DNA of 64,000 bases from Paraburkholderia diazotrophica. Its GTDB lineage: Bacteria; Pseudomonadota; Gammaproteobacteria; Burkholderiales; Burkholderiaceae. The DNA lies in assembly GCF_900108945.1 (NCBI RefSeq), contig NZ_FNYE01000003.1, positions 1-64,000 of the forward strand. Direction: 5' to 3'. The notes under the pieces were generated by a model, which was not told the origin of the DNA, did not search any database, and was given only the letters and a program-made list of their open reading frames with translations. Position numbers and translations under genes: made by a program. Positions 27,105-35,511 of this stretch are shown one piece after another. Within the stretch, counting starts at the first letter, position 1. Every line of letters starts with the position of its first letter.

Positions 27105-28154
27105 CTAGTGGACCGTGCTGAGCCGCAACGCCACTTCGACGCGGCCCGTTTCGAGGCCGACCGTATTGCGCATGGTTCGCAGGCGGAATGGATCGAGCGC
27201 GCGCTGCTGCACTTCATCGCCGATACCCAGTTGCGTCAGCAGTTGCGCGACGATCGCATAGAGAATCGTCGAGTTGCCGTCCTCCACCTTCACGGCGATG
27301 CCCAGCGCGCCCTTCGCACCGAGCTTCGCCGTCTGCGCCGAAGCCCGCACGCCGATCGCATAGCTCGCGTCGGCACCGAGCTTGCCGACCAGCGCGCCCT
27401 TGTACGCACGCATCAGCGCAGTGCAGAACCGCCCCTCGCCCGCGACCATCTCCGGATGCGACGTCATCGCGCGATAGATGCGGGCAAGCGCCTCGTCGTC
27501 GCGCGAACCCGACGGCGCCTGCGCGTCGGCCGCGCGCGCGAGCTTCATGTAGAGACGCGCCAGCCGGTCGAGCGCGAAGGCGGGCGTCGGCAGATTGCAG
27601 CCGTCGATGGCCCATTGCACGCCGTCGTCGGGCAGATCGCACGCCTGCGCGACGGTGCGCTTCACGCGCTGCTGCAACGGATGTCCGGCGAGGTGATAGT
27701 CCGCGAGCGCCGCGCCGATCGCCCGCGCGCCTGCCAGCATGCCCGCGTGCTTGCCCGAGCAGTTGCTGCACACGGGGCCCGGCACGAAGTCGCGTTTAAT
27801 CCATTCGCGGTAGACGTCATCCGAAATGGGCGGATGGCCGCCGCAGCGCAGATCGGCCTCGGTGGCCTGCGCCTTCGCGAGCATGCTGCGCGCGCGTTCG
27901 ATGTGCCGCTCTTCGCTGTTATGCGAGGCGCACATCAGCGCGAGGTCCGCTTCGTCGAAACCGAAGCGTTCGAGCGCGCCCGTTTCGACGACGGCCAGCG
28001 CCTGAGCCGGCTTGGCCGCCGATCTCACCAGCGTGACGCGCGACGGGTCGCCGCACGAAGCCAACAGCCGTCCCTCCGTATCGACGACGGCAACATGCGC
28101 GACGTGCGTGTTCTCGACGATGGCGCCGCGATAAACGGTGGCAGCAATGGACAT
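27105..28154 (-). CDS. L-asparaginase II family protein
   Basis: 349 residues from the ATG at 28154, preceded on the - strand by AAGGGAG; the frame is open further upstream but without a credible start. It matches the bacterial Asparaginase_II family (Rhizobium AnsA type, unrelated in fold to E. coli AnsB): AHVAVVDTEGRLLASCGDP, VRSAAKPAQALAVVETGA, CASHNSEERHIERAR, GPVCSNCSGKHAGMLAGA, and WAIDGCNLPTPAFALDRLA. Conserved Ser and Cys residues of the CSNCSGKH motif are present. Predicted cytoplasmic hydrolysis of asparagine or a related amide. Confidence 0.88.
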   Translation of the reverse strand: MSIAATVYRGAIVENTHVAHVAVVDTEGRLLASCGDPSRVTLVRSAAKPAQALAVVETGALERFGFDEADLALMCASHNSEERHIERARSMLAKAQATEADLRCGGHPPISDDVYREWIKRDFVPGPVCSNCSGKHAGMLAGARAIGAALADYHLAGHPLQQRVKRTVAQACDLPDDGVQWAIDGCNLPTPAFALDRLARLYMKLARAADAQAPSGSRDDEALARIYRAMTSHPEMVAGEGRFCTALMRAYKGALVGKLGADASYAIGVRASAQTAKLGAKGALGIAVKVEDGNSTILYAIVAQLLTQLGIGDEVQQRALDPFRLRTMRNTVGLETGRVEVALRLSTVH

Positions 28155-28366
28155 CGGGTCTCCCTTCGTTCTGGATGGTGTCTGCAAGAGCAGTGCGACA
28201 GGTCCGCCCGATTTTACCGGGACGATCGCGGATGATTGGAACGACCGGAACAAACGCGGCCCCCTTCCAGGCGCGATCCCTGCGTGTCGGATACATTGGA
28301 CTGGCCGGATCGGCGTGTCGTCCGACGTGAGACCAGCAACCATCTTCCATGGCACAGGAGAAAGCA

Positions 28367-28678
28367 ATGAACATCGCGAGAAAACTGATTGTCCTCTTCG
28401 CCTCGGCCTCGCTGGGAGTCGGCGCGGCCGCGCCTGCGTTCGCCCAAAACACGGACGCCTCGGGCAGCACGGGCACGGCGGGCGCAGCCGCGTCAACCGC
28501 GAAGCCGACCAAGGCGCAGCGCAAGCAGGCGAGCAAGGAAGCGCGCGCAAAGCGCAACGCAGAACTGAAGAAGCTCGAGGACGCGGGTTATAAACCGTCC
28601 CGCAACGATCCGAATTACCCGCAGGATTTGCAAGACGCGCAGAAGAAGGCGGGCATCGGGCAAGGCGCAAGCCAGTAA
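28367..28678 (+). CDS. DUF4148-type small exported protein
   Basis: 103 residues from ATG 28367, with CAGGAG 9-14 nt before it. A signal peptide ends PAFAQN. The mature part is Ala/Gly/Lys-rich, and its C-terminal motif AGYKPSRNDPNYPQDLQDAQ is the signature of DUF4148 proteins, which are numerous in Burkholderiales. The function is unknown. It is transcribed divergently from the asparaginase gene, sharing about 212 bases of promoter region. Confidence 0.78.
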   Translation: MNIARKLIVLFASASLGVGAAAPAFAQNTDASGSTGTAGAAASTAKPTKAQRKQASKEARAKRNAELKKLEDAGYKPSRNDPNYPQDLQDAQKKAGIGQGASQ

Positions 28679-28718
28679 TCGTCGTTCAGTTCGCAGAGCC
28701 GCACGCGATACCGTTCGC

Positions 28719-29145
28719 GTGCATTCGATCCGCGCGTCCTGCAATCGAACGTCGACGTATTTCGGGCAGCTGGAGCAGCACAAGCGGCAGCTCGCCGATC
28801 AGCTGCCGACCACGCGCCAGTTGCTGGAAGCAAACGAAATGCTGATGGCCGTGGCCACGATTGCACCATGGCGAGCACGACAGCGCGATTGCCGTCGAGG
28901 TCGACGGCGAAGCACCGAACTGGATCAGACCGACGATCAGCAATCGCGGCGTGATTCCCGCCGGCGTACTGCCGCACCTGTCCGAGGCATTCGGCTCGAA
29001 CGGCGCCGGCGAACGGTCGCGCGAATGCCTCCGGCTCGGGTTGCACATCGTCCGCAGATCGTGCACAGGCATGGCGGCAAGGTGACGGTCAAGTCGGATG
29101 AATTCGTCGGAACAATGTTTTCGCTCGATCTGCCGCGCGTTGCGC
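28719..29145 (+). pseudogene. Remnant of a sensor histidine kinase
   Basis: In one frame (28719 onward) HKRQLADQLPTTRQLLEANE then MLMAVAT resembles the coiled segment ahead of a kinase H-box. At about 28843-28861 the kinase character continues in another frame as HHGEHDSAIAVEVDGE, ISNRGVIPAGVLPHLSEAF and LRLGLHIVR (G1/G2 boxes of the ATPase domain). One missing base near 29060 then shifts back to the first frame as QIVHRHGGKVTVKSDE and GTMFSLDLPRV. The H-box to N-box section is gone. It is therefore a deleted and frameshifted kinase. Confidence 0.65.
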
Positions 29146-29414
29146 AAAGCCGGGTGCGTTGGGGGCTGCGCAGCTTGCGAAATCGTTCGTCATGCGCTGG
29201 CGAACGGGTTGTGGCCTCGCTTGCGGCCATGTGCAGCGCGGGCGCGCGTCCGCGCCCCGTTTTACGCGCGTTGCAGCTTCTGTCGCCAGATGCGGCGACA
29301 CGTGTTGCGGTATGCGTTGCGTCCCGCACGCCCATCGCCGCCCGTAATAACGGCTTGGCTGAAACCGCACTACAATGCTTGCCGTCCGACGTCTCGTAGT
29401 CCGCTTTTTTCGCC

Positions 29415-30308
29415 ATGTTCAGCCGCCCGTCCCGAGTCGCTCTCGCTCTGACCCTGCCCGCGCTTGCCGTGCTCGCCGCGTGTTCGACGCCGCCCAAAGC
29501 GAAGCTTCAGGAAGACTTCGTCAACAGCAGCGCGAGCCCCTATACACGCACGTTCCAGGTGGGAAGCACGGAAGCCTGCGAAGGCGCGCGCCGCGCGCTG
29601 CTGAGCCAGGGCTACATGACGACGCTCGTGCGCCCCGATACCGTCGACGCGACCAAGAATTTCCAGCCCGCCAGCGACTCGCATTTCACCGTCGAATTTC
29701 ATATCGTCTGCACGGCGGGCGACGATGCGACGAACAGCAGCATCGTCTATGCGAACGCGGTGCAGAGCGGCTATGCGCTGAAGAAGAGCGATACGTCGGC
29801 GAGCGTCGGGCTGAGCGTGCTCGGCTCGCTGTCGCTGCCTATCCGCTCGAACAGCGACGCGATGGTGAAAATCTCCAGCGAGACGATCCAGTCGGGCAAG
29901 TTCTATAACGGCTTCTTCGATCTCGTCGGCCACTATCTTGCCAACGTGGTGCGCAGCTCACCCGTGCCCGGCGATACCATCAGCGCCACGCCGCTGCCGA
30001 TGCCCCCCGCTCCGCCCGCGCTCGTCGTCACGCCGATGCCCGCGACGCTGGGTGGCAACGCGGCGCCCGTCATCATGCCTGCCGCGCAAGCGCCAACGGC
30101 GGCAACTACGATACCGGCAACGGCAACGGCGACACCAACATCGACAGTGCCTGCAACACCCGCAGCGCCGGTTGCGGCTCCCATCGCCCCGCTGACACCC
30201 CTCGTCCCCACCGTCCCGATGATGCCCGCGCACGAAACGACGGCACTCGACAGCGCGCCCGCGATTGCAGCATCGCCGGCATCGGGTGCAACTGCGTCGC
30301 CGCAGTAG
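29415..30308 (+). CDS. DUF2242 family lipoprotein
   Basis: 297 residues with lipobox LAVLAAC (Cys about 23). The conserved DUF2242 part includes FVNSSASPYTRTFQVGSTEA, CEGARRALLSQGYMT, FQPASDSHFTVEFHIVC, VYANAVQSGYALKKSDTSAS and SDAMVKISSETIQSGKFY. After about residue 185 comes a long Pro/Ala/Thr low-complexity tail that may span the envelope. Outer-membrane location is likely; the function is unknown. A good terminator follows (30354-30379). Confidence 0.83.
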   Translation: MFSRPSRVALALTLPALAVLAACSTPPKAKLQEDFVNSSASPYTRTFQVGSTEACEGARRALLSQGYMTTLVRPDTVDATKNFQPASDSHFTVEFHIVCTAGDDATNSSIVYANAVQSGYALKKSDTSASVGLSVLGSLSLPIRSNSDAMVKISSETIQSGKFYNGFFDLVGHYLANVVRSSPVPGDTISATPLPMPPAPPALVVTPMPATLGGNAAPVIMPAAQAPTAATTIPATATATPTSTVPATPAAPVAAPIAPLTPLVPTVPMMPAHETTALDSAPAIAASPASGATASPQ

Positions 30309-30758
30309 TCGCACTAGTCGCCAGCGCGCCTTCGCTGCATAGGTCTGAATCGAAAATCGCCGCTGCCACGCGGCGATTTCTGTTTCCGGTGGCTCGCCCA
30401 GGGAAACGATCACGCATGGCGTTTCGCCTCGCGACACACTGGCGCTACCTCATGAAGAATCGCCCGGCGTCACGGGTCTCTTTAGTGCTATTCAGGCGAC
30501 TGTTTTTCGCAAGTTCCGCGCATTTCTGATATTGGTTGAAGCAGCGCGGCTGTCGGGTTTCCGTATGTCTACGCACCCGAACATCCTTCGCTGATGGACC
30601 ACTTCGATCTACTGTTCCCGATCGTCATGCCAATGCTACGAGGGTCGAGCGCTTGAGATCGGGAGGGCCGCGCGCGTGATCGCGGACGCATGCCGTGTTG
30701 CGTGACATCGCGCGCGCAAATGTGCATTTCCCTAATGCTTCATAGACGGAGAACGACA
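30309..30758. other. Gap with terminator and a possible gene remnant
   Basis: 450 bases between two + strand lipoprotein genes. It holds the terminator at 30354-30379 and, at about 30544-30656, an unstarted open stretch that reads VGFPYVYAPEHPSLMDHF and then LLFPIVMPMLRG before a stop. That stretch looks like the tail of a lost gene, but I cannot name it. The last 60 bases carry the promoter and ribosome-binding site of the SYLF gene. Confidence 0.4.
30354..30379 (+). terminator. Terminator after the DUF2242 gene
   Basis: A perfect 10-bp stem AAATCGCCGC/GCGGCGATTT around the loop TGCCAC, followed by CTGTTTCC. The stem starts 46 nt after the stop codon. The A-run before and partial T-run after it suit rho-independent termination. 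Confidence 0.75.
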
Positions 30759-31346
30759 ATGCAAAGAAGACACTTCGTAACAGCAAGTGTTGCTGCCCTC
30801 GCGTACGGCGGTCTGTTGCTGTCGGGTTGCAGCACCACGACGCGTAGCGGGGAATCGGCCGCTACGGACATGTCGAAGCGCCAGTCGATCGATGCGAGCG
30901 TCGACGGCACGATGGCGAAGCTCTATACCAGCGTGCAGGGCTCGCGCGAACTGGTGGCGAAGGCGCGCGGCGTACTCGTGTTTCCTTCCGTGCTTCAGGT
31001 CGGGTTCGTCGTCGGCGGGCAGTATGGCGAGGGTGCGCTACGTGTCGGCGGCAGCACGGCGGGCTACTACAGCACGGTCTCCGGATCGTTCGGCCTCACG
31101 GCGGGCGCGCAGTCGAAGGCGCTCATCTTCCTGTTCATGACACAGGACGCGCTCGACACGTTCCAGAACTCGAAGGGCTGGTCTGCGGGCGCGGATGCAT
31201 CGGTGGCGCTCATCAAGGTGGGCGCGAACGGCGCAATCGATACCTCGACGGCGACCGCGCCCGTCGAAGCCATCGTGATGACGAACTCGGGACTGATGGC
31301 CGACGTGTCGCTCGCGGGCACCAAGGTCTCGAAACTGACGATCTGA
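30759..31346 (+). CDS. SYLF-domain (YSC84-like) lipoprotein
   Basis: 195 residues from ATG 30759, preceded by ACGGAG. Lipobox LLLSGC (Cys about 24). The SYLF lipid-binding domain is recognisable: AKLYTSVQGSRELVAKARGV, LVFPSVLQVGFVVGGQYGEG, GGSTAGYYSTVSGSFGLTAG, KGWSAGADASVALIKVG and VMTNSGLMADVSLAGTKVSK. SYLF proteins bind phosphoinositides in eukaryotes; in bacteria they are envelope lipoproteins of unclear role. A hairpin at 31359-31394 lies between this gene and the convergent regulator. Confidence 0.88.
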   Translation: MQRRHFVTASVAALAYGGLLLSGCSTTTRSGESAATDMSKRQSIDASVDGTMAKLYTSVQGSRELVAKARGVLVFPSVLQVGFVVGGQYGEGALRVGGSTAGYYSTVSGSFGLTAGAQSKALIFLFMTQDALDTFQNSKGWSAGADASVALIKVGANGAIDTSTATAPVEAIVMTNSGLMADVSLAGTKVSKLTI

Positions 31347-31358
31347 ATGGCTGGAATG

Positions 31359-31394
31359 CGCGCGCCGCAGGCTGTTGTTGCGCAGCGGCGCGCG
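31359..31394. terminator. Hairpin in the convergent gap
   Basis: Perfect 10-bp arms CGCGCGCCGC and GCGGCGCGCG separated by 16 bases, 13 nt after the SYLF stop and 29 nt before the end of the convergent gene. It could act for both directions. Confidence 0.5.
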
Positions 31395-31422
31395 TGAGTG
31401 TCGATCAGGTGATGGCGGCTGC

Positions 31423-32361
31423 TCACTCGATCCCGCGCGTCAGCCGTTGAATCGCCTGCGGCGGCTGGCCATACGCCCGCAAGAACGCGCGTCGCATGCG
31501 CTCGCGGTCGCCAAAGCCCGTGTCGCGCGCGACCACATCGACGCCGTGCCGTCCCGTCTCGAGCATCAGCCGCGCCGCCTCGACGCGCAAGCGCTCGACC
31601 GCTTTCGCCGGCGTCTGCCCCGTCTCCTCCCTGAACGCCCGCGTGAACTGGCGCGGGCTCAGATGCGCGGCGTCTGCCAGTTGCTCGACGGAAAGCGGCG
31701 TGTGCAGATTGCGCCGCGCGTACGAGAGCGCCGTCTGGATGCGATCGGACTTCGGCTCCAGTTCGAGCAGCGCGGAGAACTGCGATTGCCCGCCCGCGCG
31801 CCGGTGATACAGCACCAGCTTGCGCGCGACGTGGCGCGCGAGCTCGACGCCCGCGTCCTTCTCGACGAACGCAAGCGCGAGGTCGAAGCATGCCGTCATG
31901 CCCGCCGACGTCCACACGTGGTTGTCGATGATGAAAATGCGGTCCTCTTCGACTTTCACCGCCGGGTAACGCTTGCGCAGGTCGTCCGCGTAAAACCAGT
32001 GCGTCGTGGCGCGCCGTCCGTCGAGCAGCCCGGCTTCGGCCAGATGGAACGCGCCCGTGCACGCCGCCGCGACGCGCCGCGCGGACGGCGCCGCGCGCTT
32101 TAGAAACTCGATCAGCGACGGCGTCGACGGCAGCAGGTCGTTGTCGCCGACGATCAGGATCGTGTCGAAGCGGCTGTCGTCGAAAGGCTCGGTCGTCACC
32201 GTAAAGCCCGACGAACAGCGCACCGGCCCACCGCGCTCGGAGAGCAGCACGAATTCGTACAACGGCTCGCTCACCTCACGGTTGGTGAACTCGAACACCG
32301 TCGTCATGCCCAGATTCATCACCTGAAAACCGGGGAACAGAACGATTCCGACGCGCAGCAT
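31423..32361 (-). CDS. GlxA-family regulator (DJ-1/PfpI-like domain plus AraC HTH)
   Basis: 312 residues from the ATG at 32361, preceded on its strand by GGAGGG. Residues 1-170 form a DJ-1/PfpI-like sensor domain (LRVGIVLFPGFQVMNLGMTT, DTILIVGDND, VAAACTGAFHLAEAGLLDG with the nucleophile-elbow Cys, and TTHWFYADDL). The C-terminal part has two AraC helix-turn-helix motifs (LSVEQLADAAHLSPRQFTRA and VDVVARDTGFGDRERMRRAF). Divergent from the SDR gene at 32493, which is its most likely target. Confidence 0.9.
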   Translation of the reverse strand: MLRVGIVLFPGFQVMNLGMTTVFEFTNREVSEPLYEFVLLSERGGPVRCSSGFTVTTEPFDDSRFDTILIVGDNDLLPSTPSLIEFLKRAAPSARRVAAACTGAFHLAEAGLLDGRRATTHWFYADDLRKRYPAVKVEEDRIFIIDNHVWTSAGMTACFDLALAFVEKDAGVELARHVARKLVLYHRRAGGQSQFSALLELEPKSDRIQTALSYARRNLHTPLSVEQLADAAHLSPRQFTRAFREETGQTPAKAVERLRVEAARLMLETGRHGVDVVARDTGFGDRERMRRAFLRAYGQPPQAIQRLTRGIE

Positions 32362-32492
32362 GGCTTCCCTCCAGTGATGTCCTAAAAGGTGGCATCTATG
32401 ACATTGAGGCCATGTGAGTATGCCCCTAATCTTGCGGACATGCAGTCGACGCGATGTCGAACCTGCTGCCACCTTTCTTCAGGAGCATTGTC

Positions 32493-33317
32493 ATGTCGAA
32501 TTCTTCGAATCCGGATTCTTTGAACCCAAGCATTGGCACGGCCGTCGTCACGGGCGCCTCGTCGGGCATCGGCGCCGTGTACGCGGATCGCCTCGCACGC
32601 CGCGGCTACGATCTGATCGTCGTCGCTCGTAACCGCGCGCGTCTCGAACAACTGGCCACGCGCATCACGAACGAAACGGGCCGCTCGGTCGAAATCGTCA
32701 CTGCCGACCTCAACGACGACGCCGATATCCGTCGCGTCGAGAACCTGCTGCGCACGGACGCAAGCATCACGACGCTGGTGAACAACGCGGGCTTTGGCGC
32801 GGCCGCGCCGCTGCTGGATGCGGACGTCGATACGATGGAATCGATGATCAAGCTGAACGTCGTCGCGCTCACGCGGCTCACTTACGCAATCGCGCCCGCG
32901 TTCGTCGCGCGCGGCGGCGGCAACATCATCAACATCGCGTCGATCGTGGCGATTGCGCCGGAGATCCTGAACGGCGTCTATGGCGGCACGAAGGCGTTCG
33001 TGCTCGCGTTCACGCAATCGCTGCATCACGAACTGGCGAGCAAGGGCGTCAAGGTGCAAGCCGTGATGCCGGGCGCGACCCGCACCGAGTTCTTCGATGT
33101 CGCGGGCGTGCCCATCGGAATGCTCGAAGAGCAAGGCATCGTGATGTCGGCAGAACAGATGGTGGATGCATCGCTCGTCGGCTTCGATCGCGGCGAACTG
33201 GCGACGATTCCGTCGCTGCCCGATTACGCCGACTGGCAGGCGTTCGAATCGGCCCGCGCGGCACTCGGGCCGAACCTGTCGCGCAGCGTCCCGGCCGAGC
33301 GGTTCAACGTGGCTTGA
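32493..33317 (+). CDS. Short-chain dehydrogenase/reductase
   Basis: 274 residues from ATG 32493, with CAGGAG 7-12 nt upstream. Classical SDR: cofactor motif TGASSGIG at about 18-25, NNAG at about 97, and catalytic Tyr163 and Lys167 in VYGGTKAF. LADRLARRGYDLIVVARNR-type features after the Rossmann turn (YADRLARRGYDLIVVAR) with Arg suggest NADP(H). Substrate unknown. It shares a 131-bp divergent promoter region with the GlxA-type regulator. Confidence 0.9.
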   Translation: MSNSSNPDSLNPSIGTAVVTGASSGIGAVYADRLARRGYDLIVVARNRARLEQLATRITNETGRSVEIVTADLNDDADIRRVENLLRTDASITTLVNNAGFGAAAPLLDADVDTMESMIKLNVVALTRLTYAIAPAFVARGGGNIINIASIVAIAPEILNGVYGGTKAFVLAFTQSLHHELASKGVKVQAVMPGATRTEFFDVAGVPIGMLEEQGIVMSAEQMVDASLVGFDRGELATIPSLPDYADWQAFESARAALGPNLSRSVPAERFNVA

Positions 33318-33455
33318 CGCAGTGCTGCGGCATGCGGCGCGGCAGAGGCTCGCGCCGCATGCCGCGTCCCACGCACGGCGAGTTTATGCGCCTAAACTCG
33401 CCCGAGGACTCGGCAACTCCGACCGGCAATCTCGCCGGCAACTTGCCGGGCAACC
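33318..33455. terminator. Convergent gap with strong hairpins
   Basis: 138 bases between convergent genes. A perfect 15-bp stem joins 33327-33341 and 33351-33365 (9-base loop). A second perfect 10-bp stem joins 33377-33386 and 33393-33402 (GGCGAGTTTA/TAAACTCGCC, 6-base loop). A cluster of GCCGGCAA/TTGCCGGG repeats follows at about 33421-33455. Likely back-to-back terminators for both strands. Confidence 0.6.
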
Positions 33456-34571
33456 TTATGCGCCGAGCAGCACGCCCGTCCGGACAGCCCGCGTGCCCGT
33501 CACCCGGCCAAGCGGCGCGCCCGCCGTCACGAAACGGATCGCCCGGCGCATGTAGAACACGCCTTCCGTATGGCTGGTGAGCGTCGTGGTCTCGTCCGTC
33601 AACGGATCGACGATATCGAACAGCGGATCGCCGACGCGGATCATGTCGCCGATATTCGCCCGATGCACGAGGATGCCGCTCACGGGCGCATAGAACTGCT
33701 CGCTGCCCGCCAGCGGCGTCGCGGGCATCGGCAGTTCGGGCAGCAGCTTCGCGTTGCCCTCGATGGCCTCGCGATACGTCAGATAGTCGACGAGGGCATC
33801 CGCGTCCCGTTGCGCGACTTCGTAGGACACGTCGCGCTGTCCCCGGCATTCGATCGTCACCGCGACGGTGCCCGTCGGCACCGGCTTGCCTGCGGGCATC
33901 TGCTGTTGCAGGTGCCACCACAGCAGGCTGTGCGTTTCGTCGAATGCCTGGCCGCCGGAGTCGGTCGCGAGCAGTGACGCTTGCGAACGCAGGTAGCGCG
34001 CGAGCGGCTCGATCTCCGGCCAGCCCGCCTCGCTCGTGTAGATGTGCATCACGGCTTCGAGCGAGCAATGCAGATCGATCACGACGTCGGCATCGTATGA
34101 GAGCTTCAGCAGCGCAAGTTGCAGCGACTCGTATTCGGTGAGCGGCTTTTGCGCGTCCAGCTGTTCACGCACCAGTTCGCGAATCAGATTGCGATTCGCT
34201 AGCGCATCGTCGCCGAGCCGGTCTTTCGCGCGATCGGGCAGCGCCGTGAACTGCATGAAATGCCGGTTGAAGTTCTTGCCGCTGCCCGCTTCGAAGCGGC
34301 CGATAAACTGGCCCAGCACATGCTGCCCGAGACCGACGGGATTCGCGACGGGCACGAGCACGATTTCGGCGTTCAGCAGCCCTTGCGCTTCGAGTTCGAT
34401 GAGACGGCGCTTGAGCAGCACCGTTGTGAGCATCGCGGGGGTTTCGTCCGCGTGCAGCGACGATTGAATGTAGATTTTTTGCCCGCTGTTTTGCGGGCCG
34501 AAATGAAACGCGACGAGTTCGCGCGAGGTGCCGACGGCCGGCGAGAGTAGCGGAATCGATTGCCTGTTCAT
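33456..34571 (-). CDS. Succinylglutamate desuccinylase/aspartoacylase family protein
   Basis: 371 residues from the ATG at 34571. An M14-like zinc deacylase: IYIQSSLHADETPAMLT gives the HxxE zinc ligands (His and Glu near residues 40-43), and VVIDLHCSLEAVMHIYT gives the third His. VTIECRGQRDVSYE carries the usual active-site Glu region. The C-terminal part (YAPVSGILVHRANIGDMIRV, GDPLFDIVDP) is a lipoyl-like beta module typical of this family. It is followed on the same strand by nothing and preceded by the binding-protein gene 80 bp upstream, so the pair may be one operon for an N-acyl amino acid. Confidence 0.88.
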   Translation of the reverse strand: MNRQSIPLLSPAVGTSRELVAFHFGPQNSGQKIYIQSSLHADETPAMLTTVLLKRRLIELEAQGLLNAEIVLVPVANPVGLGQHVLGQFIGRFEAGSGKNFNRHFMQFTALPDRAKDRLGDDALANRNLIRELVREQLDAQKPLTEYESLQLALLKLSYDADVVIDLHCSLEAVMHIYTSEAGWPEIEPLARYLRSQASLLATDSGGQAFDETHSLLWWHLQQQMPAGKPVPTGTVAVTIECRGQRDVSYEVAQRDADALVDYLTYREAIEGNAKLLPELPMPATPLAGSEQFYAPVSGILVHRANIGDMIRVGDPLFDIVDPLTDETTTLTSHTEGVFYMRRAIRFVTAGAPLGRVTGTRAVRTGVLLGA

Positions 34572-34616
34572 GTGACTTTTGCTTGATCGGTCGGTCGCTT
34601 GAGGGATGATCCGCGT

Positions 34617-34660
34617 GTCGGTTGCGGGGTCGGTTGCGGGTCGGTTGCAGGTCAGTTGCC
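34617..34660. repeat. Four tandem 11-12-bp repeats
   Basis: Four near-identical copies of GTCGGTTGCGG (34617, 34629, 34640, 34651; the last two drift to GTCGGTTGCAG and GTCAGTTGCC). The last copy covers the stop codon of the binding-protein gene. A small slippage-prone tract of unknown purpose. Confidence 0.7.
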
Positions 34661-35425
34661 GTACGGATCGAAGTCGAAATACTTGTGCGCGATCTGCGCG
34701 TACGTGCCGTCTTTCAGCATCGACGCGATGGCCGTGTTGATCGACGCCTGCAACGCGGCTTCGTCGTTGCGCAGTCCGATGCCGACACCGCGATCGCCCA
34801 TATCGAGCGGCTCGCCGACGAACGCGAAGCCCTTGCCTTGCGGCATGCGAAGAAAGCCATAGTCCGCTTCGACGGTGCCGAGCAACGCGCCGTCGAGACG
34901 CCCATTGATCAGGTCGCTGAACACTTCGTCCTGGCCTTTGTACGCGACCACGTGCACGCCTGCGGGCGCCCAATGTGTCTGCGCGAACGACTCGAACTGC
35001 GTGCCCGATTGCACGCCGATCTGCTTGCCGGCGAGCGTCGCGGGTGCGCTGCCGTTCAATCCAGCGCCCTGGCGCGCGACCAGACGCGACTTGAACTGGA
35101 ACAGCTTCGCTGAAAACAGGATCTGTTGCTCGCGCTTCGCGGTGATCGCCATCGACGACATGATCGCGTCGATCTTGCGCGCCTGCAGCGCGGGAATCAT
35201 GCCGGAAAACTCCAGCTCGACCCACTCGCAGCGCGCATGAATGCGCTTGCAGATTTCATTGCCGAGATCGACGTCGAAACCCTTCAGGCTGCCGTCGGGC
35301 GCTTTCGCGTCCATCGGCGGATAGGTCGGGTCGATGCCGAGGCGGATCGCGTCGTTATCACGCGCGTTCGTGCCGTGGTTCGCAAAACACAATGCGGCGA
35401 GAAGGATCAGCGGTGTCTTCTTCAT
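34652..35425 (-). CDS. Amino-acid ABC transporter substrate-binding protein
   Basis: 257 residues from the ATG at 35425. A short signal peptide (TPLILLAALCFANHGTNA) precedes a family-3 solute-binding domain of HisJ/ArgT type: RLGIDPTYPPMDAKAPDGSL, GFDVDLGNEICKRIHARCEW, IMSSMAITAKREQQILFS, GVQSGTQFESFA, and the closing YAQIAHKYFDFDPYGN. Polar or basic amino acids are the usual ligands. No permease or ATPase gene is adjacent, so it must work with a transporter encoded elsewhere. It is divergent from the LysR gene. Confidence 0.9.
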   Translation of the reverse strand: MKKTPLILLAALCFANHGTNARDNDAIRLGIDPTYPPMDAKAPDGSLKGFDVDLGNEICKRIHARCEWVELEFSGMIPALQARKIDAIMSSMAITAKREQQILFSAKLFQFKSRLVARQGAGLNGSAPATLAGKQIGVQSGTQFESFAQTHWAPAGVHVVAYKGQDEVFSDLINGRLDGALLGTVEADYGFLRMPQGKGFAFVGEPLDMGDRGVGIGLRNDEAALQASINTAIASMLKDGTYAQIAHKYFDFDPYGN

Positions 35426-35511
35426 GGCTGTCAGGCGACGGAAGGGAAGCAGTTGCGCTCGATCGTACGGCGCAGCCGTGATCCGAAAAAGTGCAAATTT
35501 GTCTATCATGA

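Noticed and set aside
28155..28670. N-terminal extension of the asparaginase to 521 residues
   Set aside because: It overlaps the divergent DUF4148 gene and lacks family similarity; a ribosome-binding site precedes the ATG at 28154.
28937..29497. A 186-codon - strand frame
   Set aside because: It is antisense to the kinase remnant and the DUF2242 start and is Arg/Thr/Ala-rich without motifs.
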